A DNA stretch of 64,000 bases from Rhodovulum imhoffii (GCF_003046545.1 NZ_QAAA01000001.1:124001-188000), one strand, 5' to 3'; positions 1 through 9,985 are shown, counted from the stretch's first letter. Numbers and translations: made by a program. Notes: generated by a model from the sequence alone, not told the origin.

Positions 1-269
1 AAGAACTGTGCCCGATCCGCGGGGATATGCGCTGCGGCAGAGACCTGCGCGAAGGTCTCTGTGCTGATATCGAGGCCGAAAATCTTGTGCGGGTCGGGCA
101 CGGTCCGGGTTCCGGCCAGAAGGGTCGTGATTTCGAAGGTTCCCAGCCGGAAGCGGCGGAAATTCGCGCTGGCCGGGCCGAGAAGGGGGGCGGCGGCCCG
201 CGCCGTGTGCGCAAAAGGCACCGCGGCACCGGTCATCAGAACGTGGCGGCGGGTGAAGGTCGTGGGCAT
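1..269 (-). CDS. Tat-exported MBL-fold metallohydrolase, N-terminal part (runs off the left edge)
   Basis: The frame opens at the ATG read from 269 to 267 and stays open to the window edge, giving about 89 residues. The N-terminus carries a twin-arginine motif (TRRHVLMTGAA) followed by a hydrophobic Ala-rich stretch, so the protein is probably exported by Tat. The mature start (FRRFRLGTFEITTLLAGTRT, then a proline/aspartate-rich segment) resembles the first strands of periplasmic metallo-beta-lactamase-fold hydrolases. The HxHxDH metal motif would lie outside the window, so the assignment is by resemblance only. A purine-rich stretch (GGGAGGAGAC) precedes the ATG as ribosome-binding site. Confidence 0.6.
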   Translation of the reverse strand, partial: MPTTFTRRHVLMTGAAVPFAHTARAAAPLLGPASANFRRFRLGTFEITTLLAGTRTVPDPHKIFGLDISTETFAQVSAAAHIPADRAQF

Positions 270-322
270 GGTCTCCTCCCTGTTTCGTGGCAGGATAGCA
301 TGACATGTGCGGTTTGGCGAAG

Positions 323-733
323 CTACTCCCACCAGCGGTCGATGCGGGCGATGTCGGCATCGGACCAGCCGAAGTGATGGGCCAGTTCATGCACCAGAAC
401 ATGGGCGACCAATTCATCCAGCGCCACGGTTCCGCGCCCGGCCCATTCATCGAGGATGGGGCGGCGGAACAGCCAGATTGTGTCCGGACGATCAGGCTGA
501 TCCATAACCGATTTTTCCGTCAGCGGAATACCCTCGTACAGGCCTGTCAGTTCGAACGGGTCTTCGAGGCCCAACGCGTCCAGGATTCCGTCCGGGGCGA
601 AATCCTCCACCCGCAGGGCCACGGCGCGGGCCGCGGCGCGATAGGGGGCGGGCAGGGCCTCGCGCGCGGCAAGGGCAAGGGCTTCGACATCCTCGAGAGA
701 AGGTGGGATAAGCGATGCTGTCATGCCCTTCAT
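323..733 (-). CDS. Small zincin-like metallopeptidase family protein
   Basis: This is a 136-residue cytosolic protein with no signal peptide. The C-terminal third contains HELAHHFG, the HExxH zinc motif, followed by SDADIARID. This is the layout of the short metallopeptidase family often annotated as DUF1025 or possible acetylase/peptidase. Its substrate is not known. An alternative ATG lies at 724, three codons into the frame, and neither start has a convincing ribosome-binding site. The gene is divergent from gltX with about 50 bp between them, so they share a promoter region. Confidence 0.75.
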   Translation of the reverse strand: MKGMTASLIPPSLEDVEALALAAREALPAPYRAAARAVALRVEDFAPDGILDALGLEDPFELTGLYEGIPLTEKSVMDQPDRPDTIWLFRRPILDEWAGRGTVALDELVAHVLVHELAHHFGWSDADIARIDRWWE

Positions 734-785
734 ATGGACAAAAGCGCCGGTCTGTGAAAGAGCAGCCGTGAATCAGGAGGGACTC

Positions 786-2102
786 ATGACCATCACCCGC
801 TTTGCGCCTTCGCCGACCGGATATCTGCATGTGGGCAACCTGCGCACCGCCCTGTTCAACTTCCTGATCGCCCGCAAGGCGGGGGGGACGTTCATCCTGC
901 GTCTCGACGATACCGATACGGAGCGGTCCCGGCAGGAATATGTCGATGGTATCCGCGAGGATCTTGAATGGCTGGGGCTGACATGGGATCGGGAGGAGTA
1001 CCAGTCCCGTCGGCTTGACCGGTATCGGGCCGCGGCGGAGGCGCTGCGTGATGCAGGGCGGTTTTACGAATGTTTCGAAACCCCGACGGAGCTGGACCTC
1101 AAGCGCAAGAAACAGCTGAACATGGGGCGTCCGCCGGTTTATGACCGTGCCGCGCGGGCTCTTTCCGAGACCGAAAAGGAGGCCCTGCGTGGGGATCGCT
1201 CCGGGTACTGGCGCTTCTTGCTTGACCATGAGCGTATCGAATGGGCCGACGGGATTTTGGGGGATATCTCCATCGACGCGGCCAGCGTTTCGGACCCGGT
1301 GCTGATCCGGGGCGACGGGCAGGTGCTTTATACGCTGGCTTCGGTCGTCGATGACACCGAAATGGGAGTGACCCACATCGTGCGGGGCGCAGATCACGTG
1401 ACCAACACCGCCACGCAGATCCAGATCATCGCGGCGCTGGGAGGATCCGTGCCGGAATTTGCCCACCATTCCCTGCTGACCGGGCCGAAGGGGGAGGCAC
1501 TGTCGAAGCGGCTGGGGGCGCTCAGCCTGCGGGATCTGCGTGCGCAGGGGGTGGAGCCGATGGCGCTGCTGTCGCTGATGGCGCGGCTGGGTTCAAGCCA
1601 GCCGGTCGAACTGGCCGGGAGCATCGGGGACCTGGCCGAGGGTTTCGATATTGGCAATTTCGGGGCTGCCCCGACGAAATTCGATGAAAACGATCTTTTC
1701 CCGCTGACGGCGCGTCTTCTGCACGATCTGCCGTTCGGCGCGGTGCAGGACGAGATTGCCGCGCTGGGCGTGCCCGCCGATCTGGCGGAGCGGTTCTGGG
1801 ATGTGGTGCGTGAGAATATCGCCACCCGTGCCGACATGGCGGAGTGGTGGACGCTGTTTCATGATGGCGTGGCCCCCGTGGTCGAGGACGACGACCGCAC
1901 CTTTGTCGCCGAGGCTCTGACCCTGCTGCCCGACCCGCCCTACACATTGCAGACCTGGGGGGAATGGACCGCCGCCGTCAAGGAAAAGACCGGCCGAAAG
2001 GGCAAGCAGTTGTTCATGCCGCTGCGCAAGGCGGTTACGGGCCGTGCCCGCGGGCCGGAGATGGCCGATGTCATGGCCCTGATGCAGAAAAGGCCGGGCT
2101 GA
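786..2102 (+). CDS. gltX: Glutamyl-tRNA synthetase (class I, short form)
   Basis: The protein has 438 residues and charges tRNA-Glu in the cytosol. The class I HIGH-type motif is SPTGYLHVGN near residues 8-17, and the KMSKS-type motif reads ALSKR near residue 240. I chose ATG 786 because it sits right after AGGAGGGACTC and starts with MTITRFAPSPTG, as in the family; the frame is open back to 723. Alphaproteobacteria often carry two GltX copies, one of which can charge tRNA-Gln for GatCAB. This short copy could be either, and the sequence alone does not decide. Confidence 0.95.
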   Translation: MTITRFAPSPTGYLHVGNLRTALFNFLIARKAGGTFILRLDDTDTERSRQEYVDGIREDLEWLGLTWDREEYQSRRLDRYRAAAEALRDAGRFYECFETPTELDLKRKKQLNMGRPPVYDRAARALSETEKEALRGDRSGYWRFLLDHERIEWADGILGDISIDAASVSDPVLIRGDGQVLYTLASVVDDTEMGVTHIVRGADHVTNTATQIQIIAALGGSVPEFAHHSLLTGPKGEALSKRLGALSLRDLRAQGVEPMALLSLMARLGSSQPVELAGSIGDLAEGFDIGNFGAAPTKFDENDLFPLTARLLHDLPFGAVQDEIAALGVPADLAERFWDVVRENIATRADMAEWWTLFHDGVAPVVEDDDRTFVAEALTLLPDPPYTLQTWGEWTAAVKEKTGRKGKQLFMPLRKAVTGRARGPEMADVMALMQKRPG

Positions 2103-2207
2103 ATTTCCCGGAGCGGGTATATCTGGCCGGTGCGGGAGCGTTGGCCCGTTTCCTTTGCGGAAGACAACCCTCTTGCCGGAACGCGACTCATGCTCTAGAT
2201 GATCGCG

Positions 2208-2372
2208 CGAACCCCACGGGAGAATCCGGCCCCGCCCGGTGCCGAAGGAGCAACCGCCCCGGTAAACTCTCAGGCCCAAGGACCGCGGGGGGAAGAACTC
2301 TGGAGAGAGGCGCATCAGCGTCCGCCGAAGGGATAGCGATCTCAGGCACAATGGACAGAGGGGGCATCGAGC
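2208..2372 (+). promoter_or_regulatory. Tandem glycine riboswitch upstream of gcvTHP
   Basis: Two similar aptamer-like segments lie head to tail between gltX and gcvT. The first contains GGGAGAATCC, GCCGAAGGAGCAA and AACTCTCAGGC. The second contains GGAGAGAG, CCGCCGAAGGGATA and ATCTCAGGCA. Both the GCCGAAGG core and the TCTCAGGC segment are hallmarks of the glycine riboswitch, and the tandem form is the usual one in front of gcv operons, where glycine turns on its own cleavage. The second aptamer ends about 60 bases before the gcvT start. Confidence 0.93.
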
Positions 2373-2429
2373 AAACGGCCGCAAGGCCATCGATGCCGGG
2401 CATCCGGCTGAAACGGGGAGGGATGCTGA

Positions 2430-3554
2430 ATGTCCGATTTGCGACGGACCGCGCTTTACGATCTGCATGTTGAACTTGGGGGCAAGATGGTCCCGTTCGC
2501 GGGGTATGAGATGCCCGTGCACTACGCCGCCGGCGTGATGAAGGAACACCTGCATTGCCGCGCGCGTGCCGGGCTGTTCGATGTCAGCCACATGGGACAG
2601 GTGCTGGTGCGTGCTGAATCGGGGGATGGTGCGGATGCTGCGCAGGCGCTTGAAGCCCTTGTGCCCGTCGACCTTCTGGGCCTGAAGGAGGGTCGCCAGC
2701 GATATGCGATGTTCACCAGCGAACAGGGGGGTATCCTTGATGACCTGATGGTGGCCAACCGGGGAGATCACCTGTTTCTTGTCGTGAACGCGACCTGCAA
2801 GACCGCGGATATCGCCCATCTGCGCGCCCATCTGCGCGGGTGTGAGATCACTGAGGTGACGGACCGTGCCCTTCTGGCCTTGCAGGGTCCCGAGGCCGGG
2901 CGTGTCTTGTCGGCCCATGTCCCTGTGGCCGGGATGCGCTTTATGGACGTGGCGGTTCTGGAAAGCGATTTCGGGCCGCTCTGGGTGTCCCGTTCGGGGT
3001 ATACCGGAGAAGACGGGTTCGAAATCTCTGTGGCCGAACCTCGGGCCGAGGCCTTCTGCCGGGCGTTGCTGGCGGACGGGGCCGTGGCGCCCATAGGGCT
3101 GGGCGCGCGAGACAGCCTGCGGCTGGAAGCGGGCCTGTGTCTTTACGGCAGCGATATAGACATCACGACCAGCCCGGTCGAGGCCGGGCTGGCCTGGGCG
3201 ATTCAGAAAGCCCGCCGGGGTGGCGGTGCGCGGGAGGGTGGCTTTCCCGGTGCCGCGCGCGTTCTGAAGGATCTGGCCGATGGCCCCGCGCGTCTGCGGG
3301 TCGGGCTGGCCCCGCAGACCCGTGCCCCGATGCGCGCAGGCACGCCGCTTTTCGAGGCGGAAATCGGGGGCGCGCCCATCGGGGAGGTGACATCGGGCGC
3401 ATTTGGCCCCACCGTGGAGGCACCGGTGTCGATGGGCTACGTGCCCGCGGCGCTGGCTGCGGAAGGCACGGTTCTGTTCGGTGATGTGCGGGGCAGGCGC
3501 CTTCCGGCGAAGGTCGTAAGGCTTCCTTTTAAAACAGCAACCTACAAGCGTTGA
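2430..3554 (+). CDS. gcvT: Aminomethyltransferase, T-protein of the glycine cleavage system
   Basis: The protein has 374 residues. It takes the aminomethyl group from lipoylated H-protein, releases ammonia and forms methylene-tetrahydrofolate. The N-terminus ([26 protein letters not shown]) and the segment [10 protein letters not shown] are typical of the family, as is the C-terminal segment with [13 protein letters not shown] and a final K.LPFK. The ATG follows GGGAGGGATGCTGA. It is the first gene of gcvTHP, with 10 bp to gcvH, under the glycine riboswitch. Confidence 0.96.
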   Translation: MSDLRRTALYDLHVELGGKMVPFAGYEMPVHYAAGVMKEHLHCRARAGLFDVSHMGQVLVRAESGDGADAAQALEALVPVDLLGLKEGRQRYAMFTSEQGGILDDLMVANRGDHLFLVVNATCKTADIAHLRAHLRGCEITEVTDRALLALQGPEAGRVLSAHVPVAGMRFMDVAVLESDFGPLWVSRSGYTGEDGFEISVAEPRAEAFCRALLADGAVAPIGLGARDSLRLEAGLCLYGSDIDITTSPVEAGLAWAIQKARRGGGAREGGFPGAARVLKDLADGPARLRVGLAPQTRAPMRAGTPLFEAEIGGAPIGEVTSGAFGPTVEAPVSMGYVPAALAAEGTVLFGDVRGRRLPAKVVRLPFKTATYKR

Positions 3555-3564
3555 GGGACCAGAG

Positions 3565-3924
3565 ATGAAATATACCGAAGAACATGAATGGCTCCGCGTC
3601 GAGGACGATCTTGTTGTCGTCGGCATCACCGCCCACGCCGCGGAACAGCTTGGTGACGTGGTGTTTGTCGAACTGCCCGACGTCGGAACGACCGTGTCCA
3701 AAGACGACGAGATCGTCGTGATCGAGAGCGTCAAGGCGGCTTCCGACATTCTTGCTCCGCTCGACGGCGAGATCGTCGAGGTCAATGAGGCGCTCGTGGA
3801 TGCCCCCGGCACCGTCAACGAGGACCCGACCGGCGCAGGGTGGTTTTTCAAGATGAAGGTCGAAGATCTTTCCGCTCTCGATGACCTCATGGACGACGCC
3901 GGCTACAAGGATTTCATCGGATAA
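3565..3924 (+). CDS. gcvH: Glycine cleavage system H-protein (lipoyl carrier)
   Basis: The protein has 119 residues. It carries the lipoyl arm between the P-, T- and L-proteins. The lipoylation site is the lysine of [12 protein letters not shown], residue 57. The start [10 protein letters not shown] is the standard N-terminus, and an AGGGACCAGAG ribosome-binding site precedes it. The gene sits between gcvT and gcvP with gaps of 10 and 12 bp, so the three are one transcription unit. Confidence 0.97.
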   Translation: MKYTEEHEWLRVEDDLVVVGITAHAAEQLGDVVFVELPDVGTTVSKDDEIVVIESVKAASDILAPLDGEIVEVNEALVDAPGTVNEDPTGAGWFFKMKVEDLSALDDLMDDAGYKDFIG

Positions 3925-3936
3925 CCGGGGACAAAC

Positions 3937-6783
3937 ATGTCTTATACGCCCAGCAATTATCTGCCTTACGATTTCGCCAACCGCCGCCATATCGGCCCCT
4001 CGCCCGAGGAAATGACCGGGATGTTGCAGGTGCTGGGCGTGCCCACGCTGGAGGCCCTGGTGGAGGAGGCCGTGCCGGCCTCCCTGCGCCAGTCCGAACC
4101 GCTGGAGTTCGGCAAGCCCAAGTCCGAGCGTGAAATGCTATGGCATATGCGGCAGGTCGCCAGCCGCAACAAGGTGTACACCACCATGATCGGGCAGGGT
4201 TTCCACGGCACGGTGACGCCGCCTGCCATCCAGCGGAATATTCTGGAAAACCCGGCGTGGTACACCGCCTACACCCCCTATCAGCCCGAAATCAGCCAGG
4301 GGCGGCTGGAGGCGCTGTTGAATTTCCAGACCATGGTCAGCGACCTGACGGGGATGGAGATCGCCAACGCGTCGCTGCTGGATGAGGCGACCGCCTGCGC
4401 CGAGGCCATGACCATGGCGCAGCGGGTGGCGAAGTCACGGGCCGGAGCGGTGTTCGTGGATCAAAACTGCCATCCGCAGAATATCGCCGTGATCCGCACG
4501 CGGGCCCAGCCCCTGGGGATCGATGTCATCGTGGGTAACCCGCTGACCGATCTGGAACCGGCACAGGTCTTTGCCGGGATTTTCCAGTATCCCGGAACCT
4601 ACGGCCATGTCACCGATTTCACCGACCAGATTGCTGCCCTGCATGCGGCAAAGGCTTTGGGGATCGTCGTGGCCGATCCGATGGCTTTGCTGATGCTCAA
4701 GGAACCGGGCGAGATGGATGCCGATATCGTTGTGGGCAGTACCCAGCGTTTTGGGGTGCCGATGGGGTTTGGCGGGCCGTCGGCGGCGTACATGGCCTGC
4801 CGCGATGCCTACAAGCGCGCCATGCCGGGGCGGATTGTGGGCGTGTCCGTCGATGCGCGTGGTAACAAGGCGTATCGTCTTGCCCTGCAGACGCGCGAAC
4901 AGCATATTCGCCGGGAAAAGGCGACCTCCAATGTCTGCACCGCGCAGGCGCTTCTGGCGGTGATGGCGGGTTTTTATGCGGTGTTCCACGGGCCGAAAGG
5001 GTTGCGGGCCATTGCCCAAAGGATTCACCGCAAGGCCGTGCGCACCGCCCGAGGGCTGGAGGACGCCGGTTTCAAGGTCGAGCCGGACGTCTTTTTCGAC
5101 ACCTTCACCGTCGATGTCGGGCCGATGCAAGGGGTGATCTACAATGCCGCGTTAGCCGAGCATATCAACCTGCGCAAGGTCGGTGCCACGAAGTTGGGTA
5201 TTGCGCTGGATGAAACCACCCGTCCAGCCACGATCGAGGCGTTGTGGCGGGCCTTCGGGGTCAATCGTCAGGATTGTGGTGGCGATGGCCAGTACCGTAT
5301 TCCCGAGGGGCTGATCCGGACCAGCGATTACCTGACCCATCCGGTGTTTCACATGAACCGGGCGGAAACCGAGATGATGCGCTATATGCGTCGCCTCGCG
5401 GACCGTGATCTTGCGCTGGACCGGGCCATGATCCCGCTGGGCAGTTGCACGATGAAGTTGAATGCAGCGGTCGAGATGATGCCCATTACATGGCCCGAAT
5501 TCGCCAACATCCACCCGCTGGCCCCGGCAGACCAGGTGCAGGGCTATGCCGGGCTGCTTGCCGATCTGAACGACAAGCTGTGCCAGATTACCGGCTATGA
5601 TACGATGTCTTTTCAGCCGAACTCCGGCGCGGCGGGGGAGTATGCCGGGCTGATGACGATTGCCGCCTACCACACGGCGCGTGGGGAAGGGCACCGCAAC
5701 ATTTGCCTGATCCCGGTATCCGCCCACGGGACCAACCCGGCCTCGGCTCAGATGGCGGGCATGAAGGTCGTGGTGGTGAAGTCGGCAGAAAACGGCGACA
5801 TCGACGTGGAAGATTTTCGCGCCAAGGCTCAGGCCGCCGGGGACACTCTTGCCGCTTGCATGGTGACCTATCCCTCGACCCACGGCGTGTTCGAGGAGAC
5901 CGTGCGCGAGGTGTGCGATATCACCCATGCCCATGGCGGGCAGGTTTATCTGGACGGGGCGAACCTGAATGCGTTGGTCGGGCTGGTGAAGCCGGGTGAA
6001 ATCGGGTCGGATGTCAGCCATCTGAACCTGCACAAGACCTTCTGTATTCCCCACGGGGGGGGCGGCCCCGGCATGGGTCCTATCGGAGTAAAGGCGCATC
6101 TGGCGCCTTACCTGCCCGGTAACCCGCTGGAGGGTGAAGAAGGCGCTGTCAGCGGGGCGCCTTTCGGCTCGGCCTCGATCCTGCCGATCAGTTGGGCGTA
6201 TTGCCTGCTTATGGGCGGAGCGGGGCTGACCCAGGCGACAAAGGTGGCCCTTCTGAACGCGAACTATATCGCGAAGCGGCTGGAAGGTGCCTACGATGTG
6301 CTGTTCAAGGGCAAGGGTGGGCGTGTCGCACATGAGTGTATCGTCGATACCCGCTCTTTCGGCAGCGCGGGAATCACCGTGGATGACATTGCCAAGCGGC
6401 TTGTGGATTGCGGTTTTCATGCGCCGACCATGAGTTTTCCCGTGGCCGGGACGCTGATGATCGAGCCGACCGAGAGCGAAACCAGAGCCGAGCTGGACCG
6501 TTTCATTACCGCGATGCTGGCCATCCGGGAAGAAATTCGTGCGATCGAGACCGGGGAGGCCGACCCTGAGAATAACCCGCTGAAGAATGCCCCGCACACG
6601 GTCGAGGATCTCGTTGCGGATTGGGACCGCCCCTACAGCCGGGAGCAGGGGTGCTTTCCGCCCGGCGCATTCCGGGTGGACAAATACTGGCCGCCGGTGG
6701 GTCGGGTCGACAACGCATATGGGGACAGGAACCTGGTGTGCACCTGTCCGCCGCCCGAGAGCTACATGGAAGCGGCGCAGTGA
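3937..6783 (+). CDS. gcvP: Glycine dehydrogenase (decarboxylating), P-protein, single-chain form
   Basis: The protein has 948 residues, the usual length of the fused homodimeric P-protein. It decarboxylates glycine with pyridoxal phosphate and loads the aminomethyl group on GcvH. The PLP lysine is Lys700 in [17 protein letters not shown]. The N-terminal half carries [10 protein letters not shown] and a degenerate second PLP fold, as in all single-chain forms. The last gene of gcvTHP, it is followed by an intrinsic terminator. Confidence 0.97.
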   Translation: MSYTPSNYLPYDFANRRHIGPSPEEMTGMLQVLGVPTLEALVEEAVPASLRQSEPLEFGKPKSEREMLWHMRQVASRNKVYTTMIGQGFHGTVTPPAIQRNILENPAWYTAYTPYQPEISQGRLEALLNFQTMVSDLTGMEIANASLLDEATACAEAMTMAQRVAKSRAGAVFVDQNCHPQNIAVIRTRAQPLGIDVIVGNPLTDLEPAQVFAGIFQYPGTYGHVTDFTDQIAALHAAKALGIVVADPMALLMLKEPGEMDADIVVGSTQRFGVPMGFGGPSAAYMACRDAYKRAMPGRIVGVSVDARGNKAYRLALQTREQHIRREKATSNVCTAQALLAVMAGFYAVFHGPKGLRAIAQRIHRKAVRTARGLEDAGFKVEPDVFFDTFTVDVGPMQGVIYNAALAEHINLRKVGATKLGIALDETTRPATIEALWRAFGVNRQDCGGDGQYRIPEGLIRTSDYLTHPVFHMNRAETEMMRYMRRLADRDLALDRAMIPLGSCTMKLNAAVEMMPITWPEFANIHPLAPADQVQGYAGLLADLNDKLCQITGYDTMSFQPNSGAAGEYAGLMTIAAYHTARGEGHRNICLIPVSAHGTNPASAQMAGMKVVVVKSAENGDIDVEDFRAKAQAAGDTLAACMVTYPSTHGVFEETVREVCDITHAHGGQVYLDGANLNALVGLVKPGEIGSDVSHLNLHKTFCIPHGGGGPGMGPIGVKAHLAPYLPGNPLEGEEGAVSGAPFGSASILPISWAYCLLMGGAGLTQATKVALLNANYIAKRLEGAYDVLFKGKGGRVAHECIVDTRSFGSAGITVDDIAKRLVDCGFHAPTMSFPVAGTLMIEPTESETRAELDRFITAMLAIREEIRAIETGEADPENNPLKNAPHTVEDLVADWDRPYSREQGCFPPGAFRVDKYWPPVGRVDNAYGDRNLVCTCPPPESYMEAAQ

Positions 6784-6788
6784 CGTGA

Positions 6789-6812
6789 GGGCAGCCTTTG
6801 GGCTGCCCTTTG
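6789..6812 (+). terminator. Intrinsic terminator of gcvTHP
   Basis: Six bases after the gcvP stop, the sequence GGGCAGC-CTTTGG-GCTGCCC forms a perfect 7-bp stem and is followed by a short T-rich tail (TTTGCC). Confidence 0.75.
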
Positions 6813-6892
6813 CCGTATCTGCAATACGACTTTCGCTTGTGCAGAGGTCCGCATGATATATATTCCTTATATTGAATATGAAGGGGGCCGCC

Positions 6893-7339
6893 ATGAGCGA
6901 AACTGCAAAACTTCTTTGTCACATGTGTGGCATGGCAAACCGCGTGCCTTTGGACAAACTGGGTGCCGCGCCCAAATGTGGCACCTGCGGTGAGAAACTG
7001 GTGGATGGCAAGGTGCGGGATATCGATTTCCGCACCATGGAAAAGAGCGTGAAGACCGACGATCTGCCGCTTCTGGTGGATTTCTGGGCATCCTGGTGCG
7101 GACCATGCCGGATGATGGCCCCTCAGTTTGCTCAGGCGGCGCAAGCGATGGTTGGGCAGGTCCGGTTTGCAAAAGTGGACACCCAGGCCAACCCGGATGC
7201 AACGGTGCGCTTCAACATCCGTGGAATCCCGGCGCTGATCCTGTTTCGGGACGGGCGGGAAGTGGCCCGCCTTGCCGGTGCGCGCCCGGCGGCGGCTATT
7301 GAAACATTCGTACGGGAGAATACCCGGCTGACCGCTTGA
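6893..7339 (+). CDS. trxC: Thioredoxin-2 type protein with N-terminal zinc ribbon
   Basis: The protein has 148 residues and is cytosolic. The first 35 residues hold two CxxC pairs (Cys9/Cys12 and Cys29/Cys32) forming the zinc ribbon of thioredoxin 2. The thioredoxin domain follows, with the redox motif WCGPC at residues 68-72 and the cis-proline region GIPAL. The start at 6893 is preceded by AAGGGGGCC; an upstream in-frame ATG at 6872 is less likely because it adds seven residues not seen in the family. It is a stand-alone gene upstream of tRNA-Ala. Confidence 0.93.
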   Translation: MSETAKLLCHMCGMANRVPLDKLGAAPKCGTCGEKLVDGKVRDIDFRTMEKSVKTDDLPLLVDFWASWCGPCRMMAPQFAQAAQAMVGQVRFAKVDTQANPDATVRFNIRGIPALILFRDGREVARLAGARPAAAIETFVRENTRLTA

Positions 7340-7374
7340 CAAGGGACGGTGGATGGTCCAAATCAGCGCCCATC

Positions 7375-7450
<76 letters not shown>

Positions 7451-7513
7451 AACACACTGTAAGTGACTGATTTCACTACAGGCCAATGAAATCAAACAGC
7501 TTTTCCTTCCAGA

Positions 7514-7538
7514 GTGGTACACAAAGGTGGTACACACG
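7514..7538 (+). repeat. Tandem GTGGTACACA motifs, putative integrase arm-type sites
   Basis: GTGGTACACA occurs at 7514-7523 and again at 7527-7536, 13 bp apart, just upstream of the integrase remnant start. The larger block CACAAAGGTGGTACACACG (7520-7538) is found again exactly at 9986-10004 near the other end. Short direct repeats at both inner ends of an integrative element fit arm-type integrase or excisionase binding sites. This role is inferred from position. Confidence 0.6.
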
Positions 7539-7542
7539 AGGA

Positions 7543-7938
7543 ATGGAAGACTTGTCCAGATACCCCGGGTTGGAGCGAAAGAAGAGCGGCATTTATGCCG
7601 TGCGGATGCGTGTTCCCAAGGACATCATCAAGATGATCGAGGGCAACCCCTCCCCGTGGAACGCCCTTTCGTTGAACCCGGGTTCACCGCTGAGTGATTG
7701 GCGTGATGCCTTGAGTACATCGGCGGTGGGACCACGCAGGCGTAGTCGGGTCAAGGTGAAGCGTGAGTTCAAACGGTCATTAGAGGTTCGACAGCTTGCC
7801 GACGCCAAGCCTGTCTACTTCGCCCTTATGAACAGTTTGGAAAGCACCTATGGCAAGATCAGGGCTGCGTACTCAGGTCGTGAGACCGTGGCGATCAAGG
7901 CGGAACTGGACGCGCTTGACCGTCGATCAAGTGGATGA
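7543..7938 (+). pseudogene. Decayed tyrosine-type site-specific integrase, N-terminal remnant
   Basis: The open frame gives about 131 residues from ATG 7543, which follows ACACGAGGA; an earlier in-frame ATG is at 7486. The stretch GIYAVRMRVPKDI followed by a basic KREFKRSLEVRQLADAKP segment is the N-terminal layout of tRNA-targeting tyrosine integrases. The frame stops at 7938. Coding-like sequence (LTVDQVDEIRWRYRFYS) continues in the next frame around 7917-7970, then moves to a third frame, which suggests two frameshifts. The catalytic domain with its Arg and Tyr residues is not present downstream, so this is a remnant. Confidence 0.6.
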
Positions 7939-8762
7939 GATCAGGTGGCGGTATCGCTTCTATTCGCGAACGACTGACCGCAGAAACCGAGGCCGCTCAG
8001 ACTGTGTTACGTGAGGCATACAACCAGCAGTTTGGCCTTGAGGGGTTTGAGGTCGTTAATCTGAGCATCAAAGGCCATTGGCCGACCTACTGCCGCGCTT
8101 TCGAGAAAGGCTGGGGCGTGTTCGGACCAGAAGCCGCCGCCAGTGTCGAACGCTCTTCTGCTCGTGCCACCGAGGAGCTACTGCAAACCATCTATGTTAA
8201 CCAACTGAATGGCCCCAGCGCATCGACATACTTCAACCGTGACATCTACTCTGAGGCTCAGATTGCCGAGCTTGAGGCCGCAGGTTGCGATAAGATATTC
8301 CAAGAGCAGGTTTCATCTGCCGCCCAACGGGCAGAATTGGAACGCGCCTTAGACTATGTGAGGGATGAGGACACCTTTGTCGTCCCTAAACTGGATCGAC
8401 TGGCCCGATCTACCCAAGACCTCCTCAAGATCGTCGAGCGTCTTCAAGAGAAGGGCGCGTCGCTCAGGATACTGAACTTCGGTGGCTCTGAGATCGACAC
8501 CCAGTCGGCAACAGGAAAACTTACCCTCACGATGTTCGCGGCGATGGCACAGTTCGAGCGTGAGATCATGCTGGAGCGCCAGCGGGAGGGGATCGCCAAA
8601 GCAAAGGCCGCAGGGTTGTACAAGGGCCGTAAGAAAACCGCCATGGCCAAGATGGACGAGGTCAAGCGCCTCAGGGACGAGAAGGTATCCCCGACAGAGA
8701 TCAGCCGCCAGCTTGGTATTAGCCGCTCTTCTGTCTACCGCATCTTTGAGGAACTGGGCTAA
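7935..8762 (+). CDS. Rearranged serine recombinase (resolvase-like), N-terminus replaced
   Basis: The ORF has 275 codons. Residues 105-275 match the resolvase/invertase family: AQIAELEAAGCDKIF, then KLDRLARS (residues 152-159) with the catalytic Asp-Arg-x-x-Arg set, AQFERE near 205-210, and a C-terminal helix-turn-helix (SPTEISRQLGISRSSVYRI). The first 100 residues do not fit the family. The usual opening strand with Y-A-R-V-S, which carries the nucleophilic serine, is absent; the nearest is S-A-S-T at residues 95-98. The N-terminal part looks like a helical segment from the broken integrase upstream, so this is probably a fusion of two recombinase fragments. It overlaps the upstream frame by ATGA. 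Confidence 0.65.
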   Translation: MRSGGGIASIRERLTAETEAAQTVLREAYNQQFGLEGFEVVNLSIKGHWPTYCRAFEKGWGVFGPEAAASVERSSARATEELLQTIYVNQLNGPSASTYFNRDIYSEAQIAELEAAGCDKIFQEQVSSAAQRAELERALDYVRDEDTFVVPKLDRLARSTQDLLKIVERLQEKGASLRILNFGGSEIDTQSATGKLTLTMFAAMAQFEREIMLERQREGIAKAKAAGLYKGRKKTAMAKMDEVKRLRDEKVSPTEISRQLGISRSSVYRIFEELG

Positions 8763-9970
8763 TGAACCTTTGCATACTGTGTCAGGTGACCGCTCCAGAT
8801 CCACGAAAACCAGAACACATCCTCTTGAATGCCCTCGGTGGAAGGCTGACGACGACCAAGGCACTCTGCGCCACTTGCAACAACATAATGGGTGCGGGAC
8901 CGGATAAGGACCTTGCGGATAGCGTCGCTCCTCTGCGTAACATCGCCAATTTTCGAAGCGGTTCCGGCAAAGCCCCGCCATCCATTCCGAGAGTTGAGGC
9001 GGATGGGATTGTCTATGACCTCGCTCCCGGCGGGAAGCCGGTACTCCGACCGTCGTCCCCTCTCTTCATTGAAGATGGACATGAGGGAGTAAACGTTAAG
9101 ATCAGCGCACGTGATGAGGCACACCTAGAGCAACTGTTGCGAGGAGCCGCAGGCAAGCTCGGGCTTCCAGAAAGCGCACACGACGCCTTCATCAAAGATG
9201 CGAAACAGAGAGCAACAAGAGTAACAGGCTTTGCACCACGTGCCGAGCATGGCATTCAGTTTGGAAGCGAAGGCTCTCAAAGGTCGATGATGAAAGCCTG
9301 TCTCGTGCTTTGGAACGAACTGGTTGGTAACGAGGAACTCAGCCATCCCAGATACACGACATCACGGGAGTTTGTTCGTTCTGGTACGGATATAGAGGAA
9401 GATAGCCATACACCCTTGACGTGTATACACACACGAAAGCTACTTGAGCTTCCTAACGGATATGGTGCGAACCCGAATTACATTTGGGTCGGCTCTGACG
9501 CGACAGGTAAGGTGCTCGGATACTTTCGCCTGTACAATGCCGTTGGGTGGCTCTTCGAGCTTGCTTCCGATGGCGCTCCTGTAAGTCGGTCAATATCACT
9601 GATTTCAAACCCGTTCCAGCCTTCTGAACACCGGCTCCTAACCGATGACAACTCACTTGTTGACTTCAGAGTATTTGAGGCGATTGGGGCAGCCGATACG
9701 AAGTCGAACTTTGACGAAACTCGACAGGCGCTCAGCGAGCTTCTTCGACAAGCACATAGCATGTCTTGGGATCGCACTACGAAAGAGCTGTTTGATGAAG
9801 CTATAGACGCGACGGGTCTACAAGATGGAGACATACTCGACGAACAACGGCTCAAAGACATTTCTTCAGCTATCGCGTACAGGTTCTCACACTTCCTGAC
9901 CAGAACTCCTCGAACCGAGCCACTGGAGTGGCCTGCGAAGAACTCGTCCAATGAAGGTAACGCTGAGTAG
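8762..9970 (+). CDS. HNH_5-like zinc-ribbon nuclease-type protein, sole cargo of the tRNA-Ala element
   Basis: The protein has 402 residues and no signal peptide or membrane segment. The N-terminus holds Cys4-x2-Cys7, then PEHILLNALGG (Glu18-His19) and Cys36-x2-Cys39-Asn-Asn. This C-C / EH / LGG / CxxCN pattern is typical of the HNH_5 type of HNH endonuclease domain, in which the zinc knuckle brackets the active-site His. The other 350 residues are not recognised. The start overlaps the recombinase stop by one base (TAATG), so the two are translationally linked. A role in DNA cleavage, for example in defence, is plausible from the domain and island setting but unproven. Not every catalytic residue can be placed by eye. 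Confidence 0.6.
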   Translation: MNLCILCQVTAPDPRKPEHILLNALGGRLTTTKALCATCNNIMGAGPDKDLADSVAPLRNIANFRSGSGKAPPSIPRVEADGIVYDLAPGGKPVLRPSSPLFIEDGHEGVNVKISARDEAHLEQLLRGAAGKLGLPESAHDAFIKDAKQRATRVTGFAPRAEHGIQFGSEGSQRSMMKACLVLWNELVGNEELSHPRYTTSREFVRSGTDIEEDSHTPLTCIHTRKLLELPNGYGANPNYIWVGSDATGKVLGYFRLYNAVGWLFELASDGAPVSRSISLISNPFQPSEHRLLTDDNSLVDFRVFEAIGAADTKSNFDETRQALSELLRQAHSMSWDRTTKELFDEAIDATGLQDGDILDEQRLKDISSAIAYRFSHFLTRTPRTEPLEWPAKNSSNEGNAE

Positions 9971-9985
9971 CGCTTTACTAACGGT

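Noticed and set aside
1593-3890. A 765-codon minus-strand frame
   Set aside because: It is antisense to gltX, the riboswitch and gcvT/gcvH; no ribosome-binding site or protein-like pattern.
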